Source: Yamagishiella unicocca (Eukaryota; Chlorophyta; Chlorophyceae; Chlamydomonadales; Volvocaceae). From it: a DNA stretch of 64,000 bases. Shown one piece after another: positions 1 to 8,739 of the stretch; the stretch's first letter is position 1; each line of letters opens with the position of its first letter. The stretch is taken from NCBI GenBank assembly GCA_003116995.1, contig BDSL01000093.1:62001-126000 (forward strand), given 5' to 3'. Both the position numbers and the translations under genes were made by a program. The notes below the pieces were generated by a model. That model was not told the origin of the DNA, searched no databases, and worked only from the letters and a program-made list of their open reading frames with translations.

Positions 1-381
1 CCGTAACAGTGACTACTGGTACTACCAGCAGTGTGGTGAGGCATGGACCTTCGTGGCTTTGGTCTCATATACACCACGCACCACGAATGTCGGTCATGAG
101 CAGATATGCAGGGAGAAAGAGAAAAGTCTATCTAACATATACACGAGCTGAGCTGTACTGGGGGTTTTAACATGATGTGACGTGATTCCGTACTTTGGCG
201 CGGCGCTTGAGTCAAAACACCAGGTCGGCTGGCCGGGCACATGTTAGAACAGGCGCAAGCATCTCGGCTCAAGTACAAGAGTTGGTCCGGCCAGCGCGGT
301 CGGCGTCTCCCACCAACTATATCCCGTACATCCCGGCGACGCGTAGTGAGGAGAGGAGTGGTGAGGAGAGGTTGTCATGAC

Positions 382-899
382 ACAGTGCGTGATTGACACA
401 GTATAGTCACTCAGCTGCAGTCGCTGTTCTGAGTGCGTCAGCGTGTGCCGTGTCTAAGCGGATCCGTTATTGCCGTACAAGCGTTGCGATGCGCTGGTGC
501 TAAGGGACTGTGTGGTCCCTGTGCCAGGCAGTCCGACTGCCTGGAATTGAACCCATTTGTTGTGTAACGTATACAGTGAGCTACTTCTCGTGAAGTCTGG
601 CCCTTGCGCATCAAGGCAGGACTGGGATGCTAGGCTGAACTCGGACTCATCCTCGACCCAGCCCCTGACGTGGACTCCGAGCAGTGGCAGTCATGCAGCT
701 AGGTTAACCACGCCCGAGTGCGTGCGCGTCGCCTTTACACAGTCGCGGACTGCCTGGCACAGGGACAACACGGTCCCTAAGCGCCAGCGCATTGCAACGC
801 TTGGACGGCAATAACGGATCCGCGAAGGCGCTGCACGCTGACGCACTCAGAACAGTGACTGCAGCTAAGTGACTAAACTGTGCCAATCACGCACTGTTG
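382..899. repeat. Foldback element with ~160-bp inverted arms
   Basis: Bases 382-541 and 739-899 are near-identical reverse complements, both running through GTGCGTGATTG, TTCTGAGTGCGTCAGCGTG, GCGGATCCGTTATTGCCGT and GTGCCAGGCAGTCCG. The ~200-bp spacer carries no credible gene. The structure suits a foldback or MITE-type transposon. No transposase and no clear target-site duplication were found. Short G-rich direct repeats (GGTGAGGAGAGG-like) lie just outside both arms. The ORFs across it are by-products of the repeat. Confidence 0.75.
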
Positions 900-1179
900 C
901 CTGCATACAAAAATCGCCGTTGCCAGGACTGTGTCGCAACAAGGTGGTGAGAGGAGTGGTGGTGAGGTGAAGGGTGGTGAGGTGAAGGGTGGTCAAAACG
1001 CAAGTTTGGTGCCATTTGGTCAAGGCACTGCACCTGTAGGACAAGGCAAACCTGGGCAGTTAGCTCGTTGTTCTGTGCTATATCGGGCACGCCAACCAGT
1101 GAGGCGAGGAGAGGTAAGGCGAGGAGTCGGCGACTGCGTCGCATTTCGGGGCACAACGCCAGGCGGCGTCGAGACCCGC

Positions 1180-1321
1180 ACCCACCCAGCCCCCCCGCGT
1201 GGTGGCACCCACCCAGCCCCCCCGCGTGGTGGCACCCACCCAGCCCCCCCGCGTGGTGGCACCCACCCAGCCCCCCCGCGTGGTGGCACCCACCCAGCCC
1301 CCCCGCGTGGTGGCACCCACA
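1180..1321. repeat. 27-bp minisatellite, five copies
   Basis: The 27-base unit, containing CCCACCCAGCCCCCCCGCG and TGGTGGCA, repeats five times with almost no divergence. It is open in several frames on both strands (9-residue repeats such as GTHPAPPRG). The frames are equally clean in both directions, so they are repeat by-products and not coding evidence. Confidence 0.9.
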
Positions 1322-1472
1322 CCTGCCGCCGGAAGCGTTTGCCGCAAGCTGGTCTGGTAAAACTCCGTGTGCGAAAGGGGCCCCGTGAGACGGAGAGTGC
1401 CCAATCCCACATCCATGCAACTGTAAGATGGACTTTCAATACAAATTCTCTGCCTTCCTTCCGTATGAGCGA

Positions 1473-1738
1473 GTAGCAGTTCAAGTTGGTATTGGGTGCC
1501 GAGGTCGCGCAGTGCGCGGATCCTCAGCCTAACAAAAATTTAGCCCTGCCGGACACCCGAAGGGCCGACCACGGAAGGTCCTCGCTGAGTGCAAGGCGAA
1601 GTCCGACCGTGTAACCGAGGCCATGGGGACCACCTCGAGAAACGGGCCAGGTAAGTATGCTTGATTACGGAAAGAAACCCGATGCAGCCCCCAATCGTCT
1701 GCGCTTGATGCCAACGAACAAGCGATGGTGGGTGGAGA
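1473..1738 (+). repeat. Dispersed repeat, copy 1 (same family as 4286 and 6650)
   Basis: This stretch is ~95% identical by eye to 4286-4550 and to the reverse complement of 6650-6905. It starts at GAGCAGTTCAAGTTGGTAT and includes GGTCGCGCAGTGCGCGGATC (a short hairpin), CTAACAAAAATTTAGCCC and CCAGGTAAGTATGCTTGATT. The sequence diverges after ~1738. No protein function is recognisable; it is likely part of a non-autonomous transposable element. Confidence 0.8.
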
Positions 1739-2127
1739 AATGAACATGCGCGCTGGTATCTGGCCGTGCACGTCGGCCCAAGATACTAACCATCCAACCA
1801 ACCAACTAAGCATCCAACCACCGGAAAGACCCGCTGCGTATCTTCACCCACAAGGTGTGCTCTTACGAAGCACCCCAACTAACAACCGTTCGACCAGGTA
1901 CAAGAGAGTTGCAACCGGGGTAGGATGCGTCGAGATGCGTCAGGGGGTGGGTCACGGGGATGCGAAATGGTCACAATCCGGACTGTAGGATGCAGATGTG
2001 GGTTGGTTTAGATGTGGATGCGTGTTTATTTGGATGTGGATATGGCAACCAGGGATGCGGATGCGACCTGGCGGGGATGCGGATGCGACCTGGCGAGGAA
2101 TGCTTGGTGGTAGCAGCAATACGGAAC

Positions 2128-2290
2128 CTGGTGGTACAAGCAATACGTGAAGGGCTGGGGCGAGGCGGCCTGTATTGCTGACGAACCGCTGTCTGCACTT
2201 ATTTTCGTAATAGCTATCATTGCAGTGGGCTCCAGACTCGAAGGTGGAGTCCGCGAGGCACGCCGCCTGACACTGAAAGAGACGCAGGAA
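2128..2290 (-). mobile_element. Diverged LINE 3' tail (pairs with 3028-3178)
   Basis: Bases 2213-2290 resemble the reverse complement of the 3' end of the LINE at 62828-63122: a CAGTGGGCTCCAGACTCGAAG-type core (compare CAGTGGGTTCCAGACCAAGAG) and GCCTGACACTGAAAGAG. The flank (TGGTGGTACAAGCA, AAGGGCTGGGGCGAGGCGGC) is repeated at 3028-3178, so the two are copies of one segment. No ORF of interest. Confidence 0.6.
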
Positions 2291-2437
2291 GCCCTGCTAG
2301 GGTCACAGCCCGGGCAATAATGTGCGTGCCGACCCCCATCCCAAGCGGCTAAGCCAAGCAACAGCAGTTGTTGAACTTTGTACATTTCTGGAGCGCCGCG
2401 CGCAGCTGTGCACCGCAGCTGTGTACCGCAGCTGTCT

Positions 2438-2700
2438 TGTTGTAGTGCTTGTTACAGTGGGTTCCAGACCAAAAGACAGGACCATCGGGCACATCGGCGG
2501 ACACTGAAGGAGATGAAAGAGACAGAAACCCAGCCGCACCATACCAAAGGCAAGTCACCACGACACCAGCCAACAGCCCGGAGGCAAAAACAACAGCAGC
2601 CAGCACGCCCGGGGGGGAACTTGCGCTATAGGCTCCCCTATCAGGAACGGACCAGCAACACACCTAGCAGACCCGCAAGTGAGGAACCAGTAGTCCATCG
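2438..2700 (-). mobile_element. LINE 3' end, reverse orientation
   Basis: Read on the minus strand, this matches the segment following the reverse-transcriptase ORF at 62.2-63.1 kb: CAGTTCCTGATAGGGGAGCC, CCCCGGGCGTGCTGGCTGCT, then CCCACTGTAAC and a terminal GTTACAAGCACTAC-type tail. It is a 5'-truncated non-LTR retrotransposon remnant with no intact protein. The 171-residue plus-strand frame across it is antisense to the element and is not called. Confidence 0.7.
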
Positions 2701-3027
2701 CCGCCACGACACGGTACGACACACTGTCACGACACAACCAGATTCACTGCCAACCTCTCATCTCAGAAACCACTCCCAAGCAGGACACGCCCACCCATGC
2801 TCCAGCTCGTCGTCCACAGGGGATGTTCTAGAGAACCACCTCAACCGACAACCGTTTGGCCAGGTCAGAGGGTGTGCACCCCCCCAGGATTAGTTAAGGC
2901 GTCAGTCACGGTGGTGGATTGGGATTGGCAACCTGAGGATTGGAACCGCCCTTGGATTGGGAAATGACTTATCCGCTGTGACCGCCGGATAAGTGGATTA
3001 GTGCCCGATGCCCACCTGCTGGCCAGG

Positions 3028-3178
3028 TAGTGGTACAAGCAGATTTTGTGAAGGGCTGGGGCGAGGCGGCGTGTACCGTTGGAAAACCGCTGCCTGTATG
3101 TTTTGCAGTAGCTTACATTGCTGCGGGTTCAAGGCTTAGAGGTCAAGCCAGCGAAGCACGTTGCCTGGCACTGAAAGG
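3028..3178 (-). mobile_element. Diverged LINE 3' tail, second copy
   Basis: This is a direct repeat of 2128-2290 (shared TGGTGGTACAAGCA, AAGGGCTGGGGCGAGGCGGC, GCACTGAAAG), about 70-75% similar by eye. It ends in the same degraded retrotransposon tail. Confidence 0.55.
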
Positions 3179-3308
3179 GTGGTCATGTGCGCCTTCGAGC
3201 CCCTCATGTATGACCTCAAGGGGGCGGAGGCCGCGCGCGGGGCAGCCTGGGGCACCTGGGGGAAGCAGGCAGCAGGGAAGGAGCGGTAGGATTGGGACCC
3301 GGAGCGAG

Positions 3309-3405
3309 GTAGGTTTAAGGACCCGGTTACACGACATGGGTAAAATAGCTGGCGCATTGTCTTCGGACGTATGGTTGTGAGTGGATGCTGGAGCACTGGG
3401 ATTGA
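3309..3405 (+). repeat. Member of short dispersed 'CCGGTTACACGACATGGG' family
   Basis: It contains CCCGGTTACACGACATGGGT, AAATAGCTGGCGCATTG, CTTCGGACGTATGG and GGATGCTGGAGCACTGG. The same blocks recur at 14400-14440, 15350-15380, 36366-36450, 44700-44775 and, reversed, at 14755-14790, 30701-30745 and 33436-33475, mostly within introns. It is a small non-coding repeat, probably MITE- or SINE-like. Confidence 0.65.
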
Positions 3406-3831
3406 CCCTGGAAAGACCCCGGGGGATACGTTGAGGCGGGGCCATTGTCCGCGGGGTCCCCAGGCTTATATAGGACACATAGTGCTGCGTTAGCGGCACT
3501 GTCGGCCTGGCTGGCGACGGACGAGCAGCGAACCGCACTCCAGCAGCCCCGGAAATGAAGGGGGGATACGGCGGGCGGAGCTGTAGTGGCACCATTGAAT
3601 CCGATATGGTACCAACACTGGCTGCGACAGTAACAACAGTACATGCAGTTTGCTGCCACAGTCGACCTTGGGACAATGGCGGGCCCAATCCCGAACCTGA
3701 ATACCTGATTGGGCCCGTCATTGTTCCGTTATCGACTGTCCTCAGGTTAGCCATCGTCCCAATAGACTGCCGGGTGATCCCACGGCCGTTGCAACCGGCC
3801 GCCGTGTCGATGGACTTGGTACTTGAGACTG

Positions 3832-4104
3832 GTGGCTGGAATGCTAGGGATTGTAACAGTTACTACTACATGCACATGGACTTCGCCAAAGGTCACCACC
3901 CTTTTACTGTGGACTCTTCAAGGTATGTTTAATACAAATTTCCACTTTCTGGACTTCGGTCAGATCTGTAAAACGCCCTGTAAGTGCACCATGGTTTTAC
4001 GTGTACTGGCAGCTGGAATGCTAGGGATTGTAACAGTTACTGCATTAACACCAGCATGGTTCTACCTCTTGGTCTGGAAGCCACTGTAACCGTTACAACA
4101 ACCA
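3832..4104 (+). mobile_element. Cluster of short LINE 3' tails
   Basis: TGGAATGCTAGGGATTGTAA followed by CAGTTACT occurs at ~3838 and again at ~4015. Bases 4058-4104 then carry TTCTACCTCTTGGTCTGGAA, GCCACTGTAACCGTTACAAC and AACCAGCAG, the terminal sequence of the LINE at 63.1 kb. These are severely 5'-truncated insertions without coding capacity. Confidence 0.6.
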
Positions 4105-4285
4105 GCAGATACACACGCAGCACCCGTGCACGGCCATGCCAGGTCTCATCAAACACACGCCTGATGCCGCTGTATAGCTACAATCTGGCTTGGTATGTCC
4201 AAAGGACCCTGCATCGAAGACAGTGCTAAAGCCCCAGCCTCTAAACACGTTGTCAAGATTCCAGCGGCGCTGTGTATGAATTGGG

Positions 4286-5185
4286 AGCAGTTCAAGTTGG
4301 TATGGGTGCCGAGGTCGCGCAGTGCGCGGATCCTCAGCCTAACAAAAATTTAGCCCTGCCGGACACCCGAAGGGCCGACCACGGAAGGTCCTCGCTGAGT
4401 GCAAGGCGAAGTCCAACCGTGTAATCGAGGCCATGGGGACCACCTCGAGAAACGGGCCAGGTAAGTATGCTTGATTACGGAAAGAAACCCGATCCAGGGC
4501 TCAGTCGTCTGGGCTTGATGCCAACGATCAAGTGATGGTGGGCGGGCAGAAAAACACGTCGCTTGCTGGCTGGGTACATGTTCGTTGCTGGCCGGGCACA
4601 TCGTCCCAGGAAACAACCCAACTCTTCATACACCAACCAGGACCACCAGCATTCCACACGGAAATCCCATGAGCGGATCACTCCAACTTGCAACCATCCG
4701 CGTGAGCTTACGTGTCGACGAAGGACATGCAACAGGCGGTGGGAGGGACGTGCCTGCTGCCTGCCCGCATAGTGCCGGCTATCTCCTTGTTGCCATCCCG
4801 ACTCACTCCCGCTTTACCTGGAGGTAAGAACATGGGCGATGCTTTAGGGGGCCATGATACTGGCGAGGGGGTGTCGTGCTGTGCAGCGGTGCCAGCGGCG
4901 AGCGCAAGTCCCAGCAGTTAGGGGATGGAGGGCCGAACGAAGCGGCATACCGCTGATATCCCATGCACTGCCTGCCTTGGCACGGTCCGCATGATTTGTC
5001 GATTCCAGCCCAAACCGACCAACAGCAAGCCAACTGGTGCTGATGGAGCACCCTACCCTACATGACGCAGGCGGGGCACTGCCAGATCAGAGCCAGAGCC
5101 GCCGCAAAGCCATTGGTTGAGGTTGCTAGGACCCAGGCGGCCCGCAGCCCACAGCGTCGTTGTGTCATCGCCCACAAGCCCAGTG
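4286..5185 (+). repeat. Left arm of large inverted repeat
   Basis: This arm pairs with the reverse complement of ~6205-6905. Shared blocks are the 4286-4550 repeat core, GGGCCGAACGAAGCGGCATA, CATGCACTGCCTGCC, ACCCTACATGACGCAGGCGG, AGCCATTGGTTGAG and GGCGGCCCGCAGCCCACAGC. Similarity continues more weakly to ~5240. Mid-arm stretches (4690-4900) are poorly alignable, so the arms have diverged. No transposase was found. Confidence 0.75.
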
Positions 5186-5243
5186 CAAAACAACCCATCC
5201 CCCAGCCGCCTGCACTCTATGAGGTGACCGGGAGCCCTAATAC

Positions 5244-5303
5244 GATGCGCCCGATGGTTCTACCTCTTGGTCTGGAACCCACTGTAACCGTTACAACAAC
5301 CAT
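5244..5303 (+). mobile_element. LINE 3' tail nested in the inverted repeat
   Basis: It runs from GATGCGCCCGATGGTTCTAC to CCACTGTAACCGTTACAAC. In the opposite arm (~6075, reverse complement) the flanks GGAGCCC and ACATGGCTGGTGACCGC are nearly joined; here the LINE tail sits between them. The tail therefore inserted after the arms existed. A diverged second tail follows at ~5703-5752. Confidence 0.65.
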
Positions 5304-6034
5304 GGCTGGTGACCGCAACCTCAGCCCCTGTGCACGCGCGCTTTCAACGGGTGAAGCTCCTTATGACCGCCGCCTTCAACCGCCCCCTGAACCCCACCAG
5401 CCGCCTGCTAGTGCCCGTGGCCGTGTTGGTGCTGGCGCTAGGTGCGGCGGTGTTCATGCTGACGGGGGTGACGGTGGGATCCCACCATGCCAGGCAGTGG
5501 ACGCGATTGCCCTTCACATTCATACTCCGGTTGTGTTGCTAAGGCGTGCTGCTATCTCTCCTTTCGGGGGTCTGCTTGGGATGCAGGTGGCCACGAGCAG
5601 GGGAGCCATCAGCGCACCCCCTTTCCCCCCGCGTGGAGCTTGCTGTTTCCCCTGGGCGCACGGTTGTGAGGTAGGCGTATGGGTGGTATATGCGGCCGCG
5701 CGGCGGCGATGCGCCCAATGGTTATATCTTTAGTTCTGGCGCCCACTGTAATGAATAGTAGTATTACTATGAACAGTTAACAATTTACGCAAGCACGACA
5801 TTGACAGGTCGCATGGCTGTGCCGGGGCAACCCAGTCGGAGGCCGTCACGAAAGACGCGCGGCAGCAGTGCATAGCCCTTAGGGGGCCTTATGATGGGTC
5901 GGAACAGCGCAACGATGGCGGAGGACCGGGCTGAGGCCGCAGTGCCTCGGACCGGAGTCCGCTCCAGTGAAGTTGTGGGGTTCACAGGGTCCGACCAACC
6001 TTTCGCAACCCTCATTGCACACGCTGCAGGCTTG

Positions 6035-6905
6035 GTTAGTGGCAGGTTCGCGGAATCGGAACGGCGGTCACCAGCCATGTTGTTTGGGCTCCGGGCCGCC
6101 TTGTGGAGTGCAGGTGGCTGGGGGTAAAGGATAACCCGCGAGTCCACGGCTGGAGGCTTGCCACTGGGCTGGTGGGTACAGAATACGTAGAGTGGATACG
6201 TATGCTGCATGACACAGCGACGCTGTGGGCTGCGGGCCGCCTAGGTCCTAGCAAACTCAACCAATGGCTTTGCAGCGGCTCTGGCTCCGATCTGGCAGTG
6301 ACCCGCCTGCGTCATGTAGGGTAGGGCGCTCCATGAAACACCAGTTGGCTTGCTATTGGTCGGTTTGGGCTTGGAATCGACACGTCATGCGGACCGTGCA
6401 AAGGCAGGCAGTGCATGGTTATCAGCGGTATGCCGCTTCGTTCGGCCCTCCCCTAACTGCTGACGCCTGTCCCACCAACACCACCACATTGTGGATGGCT
6501 GCAAGTTGGAAAGGGTTGGAGCGATTTGGTCTTAGGTGTTCTGTGTGGAAAGCTGGTCCTCCAAGTTGGTGCGTGAGGGGTTTGGTTGTTTCCCGTGGCG
6601 ATGTACCCAGGCAGCAGAGAGCATGCACCCAGCTAGCAGAGAGTGTGTTAACCTGCCCACCCACCATCGCTTGTTCGTTGGCATCAAGCGCAGACGATTG
6701 GGGGCTGCATCGGGCTTCTTTCCGTAATCAAGCATACTTACCTGGCCCGTTTCTCGAGGTGGTCCCCATGGCCTCGGTTACACGGTTGGACTTCGCCTTG
6801 CACTCAGCGAGGACCTTCCGTGGTCGGCCCTTCGGGTGTCCGGCAGGGCTAAATTTTTGTTAGGCTGAGGATCCGCGCACTGCGCGACCTCGGCACCCAA
6901 CCCCA
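6035..6905 (-). repeat. Right arm of large inverted repeat
   Basis: This is the reverse complement of the 4286-5240 arm, with the best match at 6270-6470 and 6650-6905. It ends at ~6905 with the GCGCACTGCGCGACCTCGG hairpin block. Frames across it, including the 199-residue plus frame at 6264, mirror frames of the other copies and show no known domain. Confidence 0.75.
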
Positions 6906-8160
6906 ACTCTTATATGTGGCCGGTGTTCGCAGTGAGGTTAGAAGAAATAACATAATGTAATGTTTTAAATGTGGCTACGTTCTTCGCCTACATGGCGCCT
7001 GGTAAGGTGTCCATAGATTTCTCCGACCCAACAATATATACACTTAGCACTGGCGGACGAATTCTTACTGACAATGGCGCCTATCTAACCGTATGTGTGT
7101 AGTAGTGTCGAGGACGTTTGGGGCAATAAATTTCGGGTGAAAGTCCCAGCAGTCCACATGGGTCCTGGGCGGTCAAAAACAATTACCAAATATGCACATA
7201 TACCAAACGACGTGTACCTACCGCCTGAATCCTCATGACCTTTTGGGCAGCTGCTGTTGTCGTCTGTCGGCAGCTATGGATTCGCGATCCACGCGTTTCC
7301 GCAAAGTTTAACATAGGAGACAGGTTTTCTAGGATTTATTCCCCCCCTAGCGCAGAGAGGCAATTCTCTAACCAATTTTGCGGCCGGTCCGAGGTTTTCC
7401 GATGCGTGGGCTCTATGTGGCTACCCGGGACTGTTCGTTTATGACGTCGCCTGACGTCCGCGTACATGCGCCAATATAACGATTATCATATTGCACGTTC
7501 ATGGTGTCAGTTTTGTGCGTAAACCAAGAAAGCAACCCTTGTCCTTCGCCCTTCCATGGTAAGCGGAATCCTCTATTGCACACGCCAGGCACGCTACTAA
7601 AATCTCACAATACATAGCCTTTCAGACTTTTCCGAGGCAAGATTGCTTGGCAGCCCGTAAACCTATTATTTACGGGTCGATTCGTTGTACACCGTCAGTG
7701 CACGCGAACAATTGATGGTCCGCCCATTGATGGGCATGCGATCAATATCCTAGCATATCAAAACCGGGTACAGCGCATCATTGAGCACGGCAGGGGCCCG
7801 GTTTCGCCATATTGGCTCCGCACTCGATCGATGTCCGGCCGGCACATGCAGGCGGTGAGACGAAGAGTAATAGGGCCTTCAAAGCCCCAAAACCTTGCTG
7901 GTAGCCTAATTAACTATGTCATCTTTCTACTAAGTTCCTAAACGCCTCGCTTTAGGAAAGGAGCGTCGGGTAGGTATTTGAACGCCGCTCACAGATATCG
8001 TCGAAACCCACCAGCGCGTCTCAGCCTCTCACCTTGATGTATGCAAAGCTACGATGATAATACCGTGACATGCTGATCACCTTAACCTGGGGCGACGTAA
8101 CCGCGGCATCGCATCCCAAATCGACTGAAACCGGTGCGGTCGCTGGGTCCTGGAGGCGCA
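6906..8160. other. Gene-free, less GC-rich segment
   Basis: I see no gene here: only frames under 90 codons. Base composition is closer to 50% GC than in the flanks. The one clear local structure is a perfect 8-bp stem CCCGTAAA/TTTACGGG with a 7-base loop at 7654-7676. A smaller palindrome, GCCCATTGATGGGC, lies near 7721-7734. The segment probably includes distal 5' sequence of the gene at 8740. Confidence 0.5.
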
Positions 8161-8739
8161 TGGTAAGTCACGTTGATACGTAAGAAGGCAAAGTAAATAC
8201 GCGTGCATTGTGTTGCGGCCGCGCTGCCCGAGGATTCGGGCGGGCCGTAGTGACAAGCCGCAGCCAGCAGATCAATCGTACCATGCGCGGCAGGCCACGG
8301 GAGGCCTCTGACTTTACGATGGTTGATAGGCACAGCGAGGTGCAGAACGGGGATGCGTTGGGTTTTAACTCCACTCCACTCGGAGTTGCCAAGGGTTTCC
8401 GTTGCGCTGTTTGTGGGTTAGTTTTAGGGTTTTCAGTAATGGCTGCCGAGCTCCCAGCACCATGCCCCCCAAACTGAGGGCCGCAATCCCCCCCCCAAAC
8501 CCCCCGCTCTCTACCCCCCCCCCTCCACACATACACACACGTTTGCCGCAGCACGTACGCCCACTCCCATGCCGCCGTTGCCCCGACTGCAGGGGGGCCA
8601 GGCAACAGAACAAGCGCTAGGGTGTTAGGTGGCAGCGGGCGGGGCAGAGCAGGGCGAGGCACGGCAGGGCGGGGCAGGGCGGGGCGAGGGCCCTGCCGCC
8701 ACCGCCGCAGGGGACAACAGCGCCCCGAGGGGTTGCGCC

